From: Epiperipatus broadwayi
Taxonomy: Eukaryota > Onychophora > Udeonychophora > Euonychophora > Peripatidae
NCBI GenBank assembly: GCA_028023455.1
Contig: JAQFVV010012446.1
Coordinates: 2,850,001 to 2,914,000 of the forward strand
Direction: 5' to 3'
DNA length: 64,000 nucleotides
Made by a program: the position numbers and the translations under genes
Notes under the pieces: generated by a model
Seen by the model: only the letters and a program-made list of their open reading frames with translations
What the model was told of the DNA's origin: nothing
Database searches by the model: none
In this document: piece after piece, positions 23,935 to 36,769 of the stretch
Position numbering within the stretch: position 1 is the first letter of the stretch
How the letters are laid out: every line of letters starts with the position of its first letter

Positions 23935-24210
23935 GGTACTTGTTTTGACCCTGTAATGCAGCTGCAAGAGGCGCTGTTTCTGTGTCAACACACAGAAGCA
24001 TTCAGGTTACAGGGCCAAAACCAGCGGTTCTCATTCCGGCCGCTAGATGGTGCTGATTGCAATGCGTAAGCAAATTTAGCTTACGTCGTCTGCTAACAGC
24101 AAATACCCAGATTATTGGATGCCCGATTGATGGCGCTGTTGCCATGCGTAAGCACATCTAGCTTACGACGTCGGCAAACAGCGACAACCAAGAATATTGA
24201 TATTCGCTTG
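23935..24210 (+). repeat. Left subterminal region: terminal hairpin plus 82-bp repeats
   Basis: The outermost bases fold on themselves: TTTTGACCCTGTAA (23943-23956) pairs with TTACAGGGCCAAAA (24008-24021). Two related units then follow with a period of 82 bp, beginning GATGGTGCTG (24047) and GATGGCGCTG (24129). Each contains AATGCGTAAGC or CATGCGTAAGC followed by TAGCTTACG and ends near a (G)CAAACAGC or AACAGC motif. The right arm has the same arrangement with a third unit. Repeated subterminal motifs of this kind often bind transposase; that role is inferred here. Confidence 0.75.
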
Positions 24211-25119
24211 GCGGTGTCTATGCACATACTTAATACAAAGATAACATGTAATGTGAAGGTGTTAATAATGTAGAAGGCACAGCTATTTAAATCTACTTTG
24301 ACCAGTAATAATGTTAAATTCTCTTTCACCTTCTGATAAAATCAATGTATTTTAAATTATTTTCTTTTAAAAATCGATATTTTTAAAATTATTTTCTCTA
24401 AAAATGGGTTGTTTTTTAAAATAATAATTTTTACGACTTCTTTTTTATGGCAATTTTTCTTTCTTTCAACACTACTAAAAATCGATCTTTTTTTTTTAAA
24501 AAAAAAAAAGCTAATTTTCGAAACTGTGTTATTTTAAAAGGTGATTGTTTGTAGAACTTTTTTTTAAAACTAATACAAATTATATTTCGATTTATACATC
24601 TTTCAATTATTTCCTTCGCAATCGTGTTATTTTCAAAAGGCTTTTGTTCTTAAAACTGGTAAAACTAAACAAAATAAACCACACATTTAAAAGAAAACAC
24701 TTTTTTTTTATTAACGTTAAGATGCTACAATGAAACATTGATGTGTCGTAACAAGTAATAATGTGTGCTGTTATGCACAAGCAATAATTGGAAGATGATT
24801 CATTTCTATCCATTCATTTTTACAATATCTTTAGCCGAGAGAATTTTTCTGATCTGTTGTTCTGAACTTGTTTCTGTGCTATGCTTCTCTTATTACAATT
24901 GTTTTAAGTTCTGTTATTCTATTTCTAAAATTCATATTTTAACTAAAAACCGTATATTGCAGTTTATAGAGATTTTGATCTGTTTATCAAAGAGTTTCGT
25001 TCACAATAAATATTTTTAAATTACTTCAAAGAAAACAAACCAAACTCTCCTTTAAATATATTCAAATATCTATTCAGTTCAAATTTAAAAAAAGTTTACT
25101 GTACAATTTATGTATGTAC

Positions 25120-28003
25120 TGTGCCGGTCGGATTTGTATGTTCATGTAACAAGATCTAGCATCTAGGCAAAAGTACCTCGAATCCAATCGTGCACAAGAT
25201 ACACAGGTCAGGAACACTCATGAACTCTGCCCTATTTTCCAGATCTATAACATTATAAACAACAACCCCGATGACATCGACTTAATTTACTTCTCACCGC
25301 CGGCATCGGTCATCAGAGACACAAAAAGACTCTAGGCTAAACTTATATGATAGAATAACTTAATGACTAGCTATATTTTATGAGCAATGAAGGCTCGTGA
25401 CCTAGCATATTAATTAGGTATTGAGCGGAGATCATCTAGTCATATTTAGCATAAGTAATAACTTAATATTTTAACTTAACTAAAAGAAAGCAATGGTTCG
25501 AGTTTGATATATATATTTAAGATTTATTAATAACAAAATTATGTTGGGTTATTTACCTGACATGAGCCTCGTAAGTATTATATATATATATGTTTGATTC
25601 ATATTTAACGATAACATAAGATTTGCAACTATGCCAATAATATATATGTGTGATTTAATGAATTAGCGCTATTGGAATACATTACTGGAATACTATTACA
25701 CCCCCAGAGACGAAAAGAGCATTTACTCAATTTAAAACGATAATAATTTTACAAGCAGATATTATATCTGGTTACATTCAATATTATTAGTGATTGGAGT
25801 TATAAATGATTAATGCGCGGGGTGGGTAATGAATAATTATATAAACGATACTAAATCTATCGCATTAATACGTATATTAAACTAATGGAAATATGTCTGT
25901 TTAAAGAAATCATCTCATTACAGCTTATGACTATTTCTGGGCGACTAATAAGACACTGAAAGGCGGTGCGTGCATGGCGGCTGATTGGGTTGGTCCAATT
26001 ATGGATCCTGGAGTGTGCTTCATGAATTTTAAGAACGAAGTTGACCGATTTCCTCTGCAACGTAGGCAGGGTCGGTATTGAGATGAATGACGGTCGGCTA
26101 TGTCATTATCAGGCTGGATTTTCCAGAGCGATCCCTGTATAAAGCATGCACATAAGACCAAGGAGGTCCCCAGGGTGGTTTTACAGCCTGGTTTAAGGAC
26201 ATTGAGAACGATAATGGGGCTCGACTGAGCGAATACCTCCATGTGAGAAAGAAGTACGAACATATATATATATAAACGAAATGGCTTTTATGCACGTAAC
26301 GCTTAATAATACAATATATAAATAACTCTAAAGATTAAAGATTATCTAAACCTATCTATTGCCCATAAATTATGAAATATTCAGCGTAATAATATGGCTT
26401 CATTAAGCAAACATGGATAATAATTATACTTAAATATAAAACTAAGTTCTTAAGATCCCCCTCCCCCTTTACATTATGTTACTTAATATTATTCATTGCT
26501 TCCCATACATTTAATAAATCTCAATTTTGGTTAATCAATGCCCTTGTGAAAATATATAAATTATTACAAAATAAGTGAGTGGTGGTAATAGCTAAGATGG
26601 GTTTTACATATATAATATAATTTAAGAATAAAAGATAGCGCATTATTTAGGAAGGAAAATGTGGAAAAAAAAACAGATGTCAATCTGTTTTTCTACGGTA
26701 AACATAAAAATATAATTTATTTATTTATTTAAAATCGCGACTTGTTTTGATCAAATTATAAATTATTTACCCGGTAAATGATGGGTGGGGAAACGAAAAT
26801 GAATTATATGCTTGCGATTTTAGAATATTATTGGCATTTATTTTAAAATATAAATACATAAATCTTAATGAAAATTATTTGCCACTTGGAAATAAAAGAA
26901 AAGGAAAAGCATTTTATAGGAGGCTTAATATAGATTAGTTATATAGAGTTATACGAATACATATTTTGAAGACATTTAAAATAGGTGATTAAAATATAAA
27001 TATTACAGAGAAGGCAGGATTTAAGAATTGCAAGCGGTCAAAGTTCTTTTACCTTGCTTATTTAGAAGAGTGACTTCACTAGGAATCAGTCCATCAGTAT
27101 TGTTTCACTAGATCTAGGGTAGCATTATTATTTGAAAATTAGCATTTCATTTGCACTGGAAAAATACATAAAGTTCATTGGTATGGGATGCAGAGCTTCG
27201 TTCATGGGAACAGCATATTAGAACAGAGGGAAAAGGCAAAATTTCCCCTACTCACAACACATTGTGTGAGAATCAAAACTGGCATGGAATATGTATAACG
27301 ACATAGTTATTTAGTGGTCTCTTCTCCTGTGGATTCAAATCCAGCAGTTTATATACTTTTATTTTGAAGCTGTAACTTAGCAACTACTGCTGGACCTGAG
27401 GCGGTTTAAGCACTTAAGTTTCATCTGGAATAGTTTGACCGGATACTCTTATCTAGTAAGATGTTTGAAACAATGCAAGTTTGTTATCAGTTTCTCGAAC
27501 GATTGTTTTAAAATATATCTTATGATTTTAAAACAAGCTAGCATGGAAAATTTCCACTAATGGGTTTATTTTATTATTACCAATTCATAATCTTTTACTT
27601 TAATCTAAGGGGTCTTCCGAGTAATTATTTTTCGAGAGACTTCCTAACAAGATTGCATCATTTCTGGCTACAAAATTATATATGAAAAAATAATAAGTTT
27701 CATATATAATACCTTATATATATAATATAACTATTAATTTATTCACAATCTCCTACACTGAAATATATAGATATTTATTATTTACGCCCGTATATACATG
27801 AGAATATTATTAAATAAAATATTTTTAAATTAAAATACATACGTGTTAATGTGATTTATGTTATAATACTAACCAAAAGAAATATATATATATATTATTA
27901 GCTATGTATATACGTGCGTAAAGGCGGGTTTGAATACAGTTAGGTGGTAGGAGATTGGATGTGGGCTGCAAAGCAGGATCTGAGCATCAGATCATCTGCT
28001 TCA
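25120..28003. mobile_element. 2.9-kb TG...CA insertion (LTR-like) in the left Merlin arm
   Basis: Comparison with the intact right arm shows that a segment starting TGTGCCGGTC and ending CTGCTTCA was inserted here. It is flanked by GTAC on both sides (25116-25119 and 28004-28007), where the right arm has a single GTAC. TG...CA ends and a 4-bp duplication fit a long solo LTR or a non-autonomous LTR element. No second LTR copy, reverse transcriptase or integrase is visible inside. ORFs up to about 110 codons near 25.9-26.3 kb match nothing recognised. The centre has several AT microsatellites and G+C-richer patches. Confidence 0.7.
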
Positions 28004-28639
28004 GTACATATATGTATTATTTGTAATATAAGATCTAAATAACTCAATTATACTTAAGTGGTCAGTCAAAAAGCAGATTTTATTGCTCTAACAATTTCCT
28101 GAATAAGCTCTTGATTATCATCCATTTTTCAAATAATCCATAGAAAAAAATTTCCATTTACTTAATATCATAAATGATATATAAATTTATTATAAGAGTT
28201 TAACAATGAGTTAATTTGTTCCATAATTATGCTGTTAAAAGTGTTGTTAATTTTGATATAGGATATGTCAAGATGAACATCTAAACATTATGAAAGAATT
28301 TTGAGAAAAGTAAACGCAATACTATACATTTTTAGTAGATACTTTCCAAGCTCAGGATTTATTAATGAAAGCTGAAATCTAATTAGAATTTTGCATGGAT
28401 CACTTTATTTACTTTATGATAGAACCATCAAAGTGAGAGTCATGTGATGCTGCATACAGTTGAGAAATGATTAATTACTTGTTCAGTAATTGAAGGTTAT
28501 TGTTGTATCATGAGATAAGTACATTCTCTGCAAAAGCTAATAAATATATATTTATTTGTAATAATGGTAGAAAAAGTGTAATTAAATTTGCATATTAAAG
28601 TAAAACAAGATCATCATCATCAACAACCATTATCAATCC

Positions 28640-30463
28640 ACTGCAGGGTGAAGATCTCTCCAAGTTTAATCCATGTCCGATCTTTAGCTTCTCTTCTCCA
28701 CATCACCCCTGCACACTTTCTTATTTCATCCATCCCTCTCACATGTGGTCTCTTTTTGGGTCTTTTACAATCTTTGGAATCCAGTTTAAGATTTCAATTG
28801 TCCATCTATTATCATCTCTTCTAGCAATATGTCCAGCCCAACTTCACTTCAATCTTTTAATTTTTTCAATGAGGTCAGTAACGCTGTTTGTTCTCTTTCC
28901 CATATATTGCGTTTTCAATATCTTCTTGTTATTCCCAACATGCATCTCTCCATACTTCTTTGAATGGTTTGAAATGTCTGTATTGCTCTTCTATTAAGTG
29001 TCCAAGTTTCAGATCCATAAGTAAGAACTGGTAAAACACATTTATTAAAAATCTTCCTTTTCAAACACATAGGCACATTTCCTTTTAGTATCAAGTTATT
29101 TCTACCAAACACACTCCAATCAAGTTTAATTCTATGATTAATTTCATCCATTATGTTTCCATCTGTATTAATAATCTGACTAAGGTATTTGTAACTGTTA
29201 ACTTCTTCTAACTCATCATAATCAATCTTTATTTTCATATTTTGAGAAAATCCATTAAACATTACTTTAATCTTTTTAACATTTATCTTTAATCCTACTT
29301 TCATCTGATAACTTCTGCAACATTTCCTGTAGATGTAAAGCATTACTAGCAAAAACAATTATATCTACTGCAAAATCTAAATGACTTAAATAATCTGCAT
29401 TTACTTTCACTTCTTTAGCTTCCCATTTTAATCAACAAAATACTTCTTGCAGCACTTCTGTAAAAAGTATTGGAGATATGGAGTCACCCTGTCTTACCAT
29501 CCTTCTCAATATTGACTTTCCCAGTATCATTACATAATCTAATTGTTGCTGTTGCATTTCTATAAATATTCTTTAAAATATGACAATATCCTGGATCTAT
29601 ACCTTGATGATCCAATTCTTTACTCACTGAAGAAATGTGTATAGATTCAAATGCCTTTTTATAATCTACAAATCCAAAACATAATGGCAACTCATATTCA
29701 TTTGACTCTTCTATAACTTGTCTCAATACCTGGATATGATCTACTGTACTAAAACCACTTTTAAATCCAACTTGTGCTTTTGGTTGGTGGAAATCCAATG
29801 TTCTCTGTAGACGAATTGTAATTATCTTGGTAAAAATTTTGTATAAAACTGATAAAAGGCTGATAGGTCTGTAATTTCTAATATCCCCTTTATCACCTTT
29901 TTTACATATTAATACTGCATTCTTCCAATCATCTGGTACATCTTTATCATGTAGACATTTGGTATATAACTTTGCTAAAAAAAAATTCTATTTCTTTACC
30001 TGCTTCTTTTAATATATCAATTATTTACCTGGAATCTTTCCTTTTTTCATTATTTAATTGCATGTCTCATTTTTTCATTTAAAATTCTGGGCATTTCAGA
30101 AGATGTAATAGATATAGGAGGTACTTGTTCTTTATTACTATATAATTCTTGATAAAAGTCTTCTATCCATTTCCTGATGTCAACTCTCTTTTTAGTAATA
30201 ATTCAATCTTTTTTTCTTATTGCAGATATAAATTTCCTACCAATACCAAAATGTTGTTTTACATTCTTGAGACTTTTATTCTCTTCTACAGCTTTCCTTG
30301 CTAGTTCACAGTTATACTTTCTTATATCATTTTCAACATTTTTCTGTACCATTTTACAAAATGAGAGATATTCAATTTTTTTTAATGCATCACTTTTGTA
30401 TATCTTCATATTCCTTCTTTTCTTCACAAATTCTCTAGTCTCAGTAGAAATTTTATTGGTCAA
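28640..30463 (-). pseudogene. LINE reverse transcriptase domain, broken
   Basis: Minus-strand segments continue from the endonuclease. A charged linker lies at 30203-30463. An RT core at 29484-29798 has KAQVGFKSGFSTVDHI and FGFVDYKKAFES (motif A Asp). The region at 29355-29400 reads FAVDIIVFA where the family has FADD, so one catalytic Asp position is lost. ORF 28915-29358 holds the thumb-like part (INRRIQLGW-type block, then PVLTYGSETWTLNRRAIQTF). Scattered matches to the C-terminal GHIARR and GEIFTLQW blocks run to about 28.65 kb. Several frameshifts are present, so it is inactive. Confidence 0.88.
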
Positions 30464-30591
30464 TTGCTGCTTTTTTCAACCAGTTATTTTTGTTGCAGTT
30501 TTTAAAAGTGTATCAGTTATTTTCATAGTAATTTCATTCAAATCTGAATCATGTTCAAAATCTACTAATACTTGAAACCTATTTGTAAGTT

Positions 30592-31760
30592 CTAATTTAA
30601 ATTCATTAGAATGTTTCTGAAGATTAGGAATATCAACTGTAAATATTGTTTTTTTTTGATAATTTTTGTCTCTAGTTTTGCATTAACATGTATCTCACAT
30701 CTTACTAATTGATGATCACTTCCTGTGTTAAATTTATTAAGAACATTATATACTTGAAATATGTATTTTCTGTTAGTCAAAATATAATCCAATTCTGCTG
30801 TACCTTCATTTGGATGCTTCCATGTCCATTTCCTTTTAATATTTTTCTCAAAATAAGAATTCAACACATGATCACCATCTCTTATACTAGCATACAATTG
30901 TTTATAAACAAGGCAAAACTCTTCATACAGTAGTGCCACCCTGTGCCAACCAGAGTAATCAATGGATGCCAGAAGGCTTGTGCATAAAATCCCTATCTAA
31001 TCCCTACTCATTGAAATATCCCCAGACTAGTTTCTGGCTTGTGGTCTTTGTCAGTGAGGAGCTTTGGATCTGAGAGCACTGCACCTAGACCTTAGGATCT
31101 AATGCATCCCTCCAGCAACAACCTTTTATCTCTACTTAACTATAAAACTATGAAATTGAAAACACAAAAAATATTTTCAATCTAAGCTCAATAGTTATAT
31201 TACTCTGGTTGGCATAGAGTGGCACTACTGTATGGAGAGTTTTGCCTTGTTTAATAAGAATTCATAATATAAAGTTTTCCTTTTTCTGCCTCCACAAGTC
31301 TATGTCCGCTCTCATTTCTATTACCATAACCAAAATTACCTAGCACTTTCATGTTTCATTTGTTTACCAATTCTAGCATTAAAGTCTACCATAACAATTT
31401 TAAAATGTTGTTCACTCTGATCAAAAGCCTTTTATACATCCATATAAAAATTACAATTTCATCACTATGAAAACTTGTTGGGGCATTAACCTGAATTATC
31501 TGCATTTGGTATCTGCTATTAAGATGTATAACTAATCTTACCATTCTGTCTGATACACCATCAATCTCCACAATGTTGTTCTTCCACTTTTTATTTATAA
31601 TGAATCCTAATCCACTTGTATTTCCAATATTTGTGCCTTTATAGTAGAGTACATGTCCACTTTTTAAATCAATTGTCTCTTCACCTTTTCTTCTAACTTC
31701 ACAAAGTCCAATAATGTCTCATTTAGTAATAGACAGTTTTTATTCTAACTCTTGCAATCT
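30592..31760 (-). pseudogene. LINE apurinic-type endonuclease domain, broken
   Basis: Minus-strand pieces read in order. DIIGLCEVRRKGEE and HVLYYKGTNIGNTSGLGFII lie near 31.6-31.7 kb. A block like IIQVNAPTS followed by HSDE lies near 31.4-31.5 kb. After the nested insertion come NIKRKWTWKHPNEGTAELDY and NKFNTGSDHQLVR at 30.7-30.8 kb. These correspond to the catalytic Glu, substrate-loop and SDH motifs of the APE-like endonuclease that nicks target DNA for target-primed reverse transcription. Frameshifts, stops and the 389-bp insertion break the frame. Confidence 0.82.
30864..31252 (-). mobile_element. Short TSD-flanked retroelement, copy 3, inside the LINE
   Basis: Flanked by the 12-bp repeat AATAAGAATTCA (30852-30863 and 31253-31264). 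Orientation is minus, with its CATGTGxTG-type 3' end at the left. It carries the family block GGATGCCAGAAGGCTTGTGC (in reverse orientation at its other end) and a hammerhead-like core whose complement is near 31020-31065. It landed in the LINE, which had landed in the Merlin arm. Confidence 0.82.
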
Positions 31761-33330
31761 TCCTTCACTTGAAAATGATATGCAGTTGTAAGTATTTAAA
31801 TAAAAAAGTGGTCATCAAATGCCAGCCTAAGTCCACAATCAGGGGATTCTTTGCACCCTCTGCCTTTGGCCACCAACCGCTGCCTTGGTTTGTGACTTTA
31901 CAGTCTCCTGAGAATAAGGGCCATGATTTATTTTTGTCTGTCATGATTATATATATGTATTGGAAAAATATTTATCATTTACACAAACATTCATTCTGCT
32001 TTATCAGGCAACTGAGAAGATCATGGTGTTTCTTGATTTTAAACTCAAAGGTAAAAATCCAATAAACTTACCATGCGTGCTAATGCATGTTAGTGAGCAG
32101 CCCATTCATGTTCATATACTATATGAATAATCACATAATAATAACAGCTGCAATGACAAGAACATATGGAGTGAACATTGGGAATTTGCCCTGATCTGTT
32201 CCTTTAAGGCCTCCAAAAGGAATCAAAGGGTCTCCTTTCAATTAATAGCAAACTCCTTTCTGCAGCCAAAACAAGATAAAAGGAATTATTTTTATACTGC
32301 ACTTTTAGGATCTTAAGTAAATAATCTATATATTTATATAAATTGATAGAATTTTTTAGTCTGATAAATACAAAATACATTAGATCCAAGGAACTATAAA
32401 GGTAAACGCTACTTTATAATTATGGCAATTTGGAATTAAGCTAAATGTCTATCAGATCTATGAAATTTTTTGTAAAGTTGAATTGAATCTCAAAAAAGCA
32501 AAATTAACAGTCTCCAGTTGAGACCAAAAGTAGAATGTCATTTTTATTATATGTCTAGTAAAAAAAGTATTGTAAAGGTTCTCAATAATATTTGGACATA
32601 TTCTATATGCATAGTGGGTAAATGTACATAAAGTTAGTGTAGATAATTGCAATAATAATTGAATATTAAATGTGTAATGAAGCCACTGATGGTATGGAAG
32701 AAATAGGTTGGATATCTAGCTTCAACAAAACTCAGAAGATATGTTTTTTTAAAGAGAATTTTCAAAATTGATTTATAAACTTATCAGAAAAAATCTGTAA
32801 TTCATCATGAATAAGTATATCACATAAACAATTGTTGCAAGTATGAAAATCTACTTAAGTAATTAAGGATGGTAATAAATTTTTAACTTCCTGAGTGTAG
32901 ACAATTTCTTGCATTAAATCAAATCTTAATGATTAATCAAAGTAAATAATAGTTTATTAATTGATATTGTGACATTGGTAAATATTTAATGTCTCTGTTG
33001 GGTGATATATATTAAAATTTGTCTATTTAGAAATTCATTTATAGATTCATTAAGCCACCTAACTACTCACAACCATTATATTAAAAAAATCTGTAGAAAT
33101 TCTAACCAGTAAATAAATTCAAGCATATTTATTAACTTCTTTATGTTTTCCACTGTCTTCTGTTTGATCACAACCCCATAAGTTAATAATTGTTGAAATC
33201 TACCAAAAAATGCTATAATATATCATAATGAGAATTCTAGAGATATCATTCAGGTATAATTTTAAGTCACTATGAATCATTTATGAACTTTTATTTTAGT
33301 ATTGGTTATTAGAATTTGTTATAATTCTAC

Positions 33331-33528
33331 AAATGGTCTAATAGCACTTTCAATGAGACACATTCCCATCTTTGCAACTTAAAAAAAAGACAACAAAATT
33401 TGAACGACTGTTATAATTTTTCAAAAACCTTTTTAAAATAACATGTTTGCGAAATAGTAATTTCTACCAACTTTTAAACTAATACAAATTATATTTTGAT
33501 TTATATATCTTTCATTATTTTAAAAAAA
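33331..33528. repeat. Internal echo of an arm segment beside the transposase
   Basis: The stretch 33420-33525 (TTTTTAAAATAACATGTTTGCGAAA... and AATACAAATTATATTTTGAT) resembles 24500-24610 of the left arm in the same orientation. An outer-arm segment therefore seems to have been copied next to the transposase. Confidence 0.5.
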
Positions 33529-34440
33529 ATGGTGAAGCTTATTAAAGTCTGGGAATTGCCAGCCATAGAAAAGGAAGCCATTGCATTTTTACAGGCTGAA
33601 AATGTTTTGCCACAGAGCATAAAATGTTCTTCCAGCAAAGATATTACTCTGCATTCTTAATGCGGTTGGCATTTTTATTGCAATGCCCATGCCTGCAAGA
33701 AAACTCATTAAATTCATGAAAGCCCCTGGTTCAAAGGCTTCAGGATCCCCTTTGTGACAGTTGTATGTCTCCTATACTACTGGAGTATGGACGACCTTTC
33801 ACTCTAACCTGCTCATGAAGATCTACAACTGTCCAACAAGGCCTTAGTTAGCTGGACCAATGGGCTAAGGGAACTGTGCTATGAAAGCCTGCAGTCCTGC
33901 ACAGGATGTCTAATTGGTGGTCCCAATAAAATTGTGGAGGTGGATCAAACACTGTTTAGCAGGTGTAAAAATCATCTGGGAAATATGCTTTCCCAGCAAT
34001 GGATCTTTGAAGGTGTGTGCCATCACACAGGGGAATGTTTTGTCATGTGTGTTCCATGTAGATCTGCAAGCACACTACTTCAAGCTATGTGCGATAACAT
34101 AGTCAGGATCCACTATATACTCGGACTGCTGAAAGGGCTACAGGACATCTGTCCTTGAGGATGCAGGTTTTAGTCACATGAAGGTCAACCACCACTATAA
34201 CTTTGCTGACTTGACAACTGGCGCTCACACACAGAACCTTGAGTATCTGTGGGGGCTGTTAAAGTGGCGTAAGAAAAAACAGTGTGGTACAGCCCGCCAA
34301 AACCTCAACAACTATCTAGCAGAATTCATGTGGTAATGCTTACACAAGGGAGATTTGTTCCATGCCCTTCTAGTGGAAAATCCATCTGCAACAGTTGGAT
34401 GGCAAGTCAGCTCCTGCACATGTAGTTTTTTTGAGATATG
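33529..34440 (+). pseudogene. Merlin (ISXO2/IS1595-like) transposase pseudogene
   Basis: An ATG at 33529 opens a frame that runs to 34158 through three in-frame stops. It starts with a block like other animal Merlin proteins (FLQAENVLPQSIKC) and then the degenerate zinc-binding region. LIGGPNKIVEVDQTLFSRCK is the conserved block carrying the first catalytic Asp (residue 139, codon 33943-33945). A frameshift near 34110 moves the rest to the +1 frame. There TIYSDC carries the second Asp, with the usual following Trp now a stop. VNHHYNF, GAHTQNLEYLW (catalytic Glu) and GTARQNLNNYLAEFMW follow. All three DDE positions are recognisable, but the stops and frameshift make the gene inactive. It lies in the unpaired centre between the long inverted arms. 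Confidence 0.9.
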
Positions 34441-35596
34441 TTTTATAGTAATGAAATGGTTTGTATAAATGTCTATATTAAGGTGTTAATTTTTATTTTT
34501 TAGAACTCAACAAGACACAACTAACATTGCAGGAGTTCTTTTTTTAAAATTTTCTTTAAAATGGTTTTTTTCTTTAAAACATGTAAATAAACTTGTTATT
34601 TTTCCATTAAAATTGTCTTCACTTTCATTAAAATAGTTCTTTTACAATTTCATCTCTTACAGCTTGCTTGAAAAGTGTGTATGTGTGGGATAAATGTTAT
34701 AATTTTTCAAATGTCAAATAAGTCCATTATGTTTTCCGTATATTTTTTTTAACAGTTGAACTGTGTGTGTATATCTCATAATGTATGTGTGCATGTGTGT
34801 ATTGGCCATATGTAATTTTGGGGATTACAATGGGAAGCTAAAGGAGTGAAAGTAAATGATTGACATACAATATCAAGACTGCATTCTTCTTAAAGACAAA
34901 AATATTTCCCACATTCTAACTTCTTCAATGATCCTGATATCTCCACTATATCTTCACTAAATCATCTAACCCTATTACGCAATTAACTGATTGTGACAAT
35001 AAAACGTAGATCTTAACTTTTTACTTATGGATTCAGCCTTGCTTGTGGTAACCATAATGAATATTAAAGATATTAATCCACAATTAAAAGTTCACAAACT
35101 AATTTTTTTGTGTTGTAATCCATTTGCTTAATGTACAATTCTGAAACATGCTCAAATTTTGGCTAATTCAAAATAATAGTTGAATGACAGACTAGAAATG
35201 GGCATTATTATCTAGTTTAATTTGAAAAATGTCTCTGGTCTGATTTATCTTTAAGAATTATTGGCTTTGTTATAATTATACTTGTATTCAAATATTAATA
35301 CTACTATTCTGACATTTTCATAATACATCATTAAAACCAAAGATGTCATTATATGTGGTTTTTTATTTCACAATGTAGTCAAACCCTAAATGATTACAAT
35401 TTTGCATTTTCCATGCACCATTTATGCAAACTATCATTTTTATTCAACTTCTCAGTACTTAACAGTTCTTACAGATTGTATTGTTGACAATTTCTCAGCC
35501 TTATTAATTGACTGCATATTTCTCTCTTCATCACTTCCACCAGTCTACATAAGTAAAGTTCATTCTTTTTTTTCTGATGTTATATGATCAATCTTA
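34441..35596. other. Non-coding right half of the Merlin centre
   Basis: AT-rich sequence between the transposase remnant and the start of the right arm. It has short repeated TTAAAATGGTTTTTT or CATTAAAATAG motifs near 34.55-34.65 kb and a (GT)n patch near 34.75-34.80 kb. No coding signal is seen. Confidence 0.5.
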
Positions 35597-36475
35597 GATT
35601 ACGATTATAACAAATTCTAATAACCATTACTAAAATGAAAGTTCATAAAAGATTCATAGTGACTTAAAATTATACCTGAATGATATCTCTAGAATTCTCA
35701 TTATGATGTATTATAGCATTTTTTGGTCGATTTCAACAATTATTAACTTATGGGTTTGTGATCAAACAGAAAACAGTGGAAAACTTAAAGGAGTTAATAA
35801 ATATACTTGAATTTATTTACTGGTTATAATCTCTACAGATTTTTTAATATGTTTGTGAGTAGTTAGATGGTTTAATGAATCTATAAATGAATTTCTAAAT
35901 AGCCAAATTTTAATATATATCACCCAACAGAGACACTTAAATATTTATCAATTTCACAATATCAACTAATAAACTATTATTTACTTTGATTAATCATTAA
36001 GATTTGTTTAAAGCAAGAAATTGTCTACACTCAGAAGGGTACAAATGTATTGCCATCCTTAATTACTTAAATGGATTTTCATACTTGCAACAACTGTTTA
36101 CATGATATATTGATTTGTGATGAATTACAGATTTTTTCTAATATGTTTATAAATCAATTTTGAAAATTTTCTTTAAAAAATCTTATATCTTCTAAGTTTT
36201 CTTGAAGCTAGATATCCAACCTATTTCTTCCATACCATCAGTGGCTTCATTACACATTTAATATTCAATTATTATTCCAATCATCTACAATAACATTGTG
36301 TACATTTACCCACTATGCAGATAGAATATGTCCAGATATTATTAAAAACCTTTATAATATCTTTTTTTTTACTAGACATATAATAAAAATGACATTCTAT
36401 TTTTGGTCTCAACTTGAGATTGTTAATTTTGCTTTTCTGAGATTCAGTTCAACCTTACAAAAATTTTCATAGATC

Positions 36476-36769
36476 ACTAAACATCACATGATAACCATTT
36501 CTTATGCTAGCACATAACTGTTATTAAAACAGGCAAAACTCTCCATACAATAGTGCCACTCAGTGCCAACCAGAATAATCAATGGATGCCAGAAGGCTTG
36601 TGCATAAAATCCACATTGAGTGCCTACTCATCCACAAGCCAGAGTCTAGTCTGAGGATTTTGGATGAGTAGGCACTAGATGGAGATTTTATGCCCAAGCC
36701 TTCTGACATCCATTGATTACTCTGGTTGGCACTGAGTGGTACTACGGTATGGAGAGTTTTGCCTGTTTT
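36476..36769 (-). mobile_element. Short TSD-flanked retroelement, copy 4, in the right Merlin arm
   Basis: A 294-bp insertion flanked by the 14-bp repeat AATTTTCATAGATC (36462-36475 and 36770-36783); the left Merlin arm has this target once. It is largely a foldback: the outer parts ACTCTCCATAC...GTGCCACTCAGTGCC and their complement pair across a short centre, and the hammerhead-like core is deleted. Confidence 0.85.

Larger units (their letters stand above)
28612..32267 (-). mobile_element. RTE-like LINE, near full length, in the left Merlin arm
   Basis: A 3.66-kb non-LTR retrotransposon on the minus strand, flanked by AAAACAAGAT at 28602-28611 and 32268-32277. The intact right arm has this target once. 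The minus-strand 3' end is a GATGATGATG-type tail. Endonuclease and reverse transcriptase fragments are present in order from 31.8 kb down to 28.6 kb, resembling the RTE-like family often labelled craniofacial development protein 2-like. It is itself interrupted by a short retroelement at 30864-31252. The 5' ~450 bp (31.8-32.27 kb) is non-coding and could be the 5' UTR. Confidence 0.88.

Noticed and set aside
24765-25019. 84-codon ORF repeated identically at 37679-37933 on the other strand
   Set aside because: Conservation is explained by the nearly identical Merlin arms. The sequence has no protein-like motif and AT-driven composition, so it is not evidence of selection on a protein.
25931-26263. 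110-codon minus-strand ORF in the 2.9-kb insertion
   Set aside because: It overlaps other ORFs in different frames and has no recognisable motif; the less AT-rich block simply leaves fewer stops.
28612-32267. The LINE as part of the original Merlin cargo
   Set aside because: The right arm has the empty target once, and a 10-bp duplication flanks the LINE, so it is a later, independent insertion.
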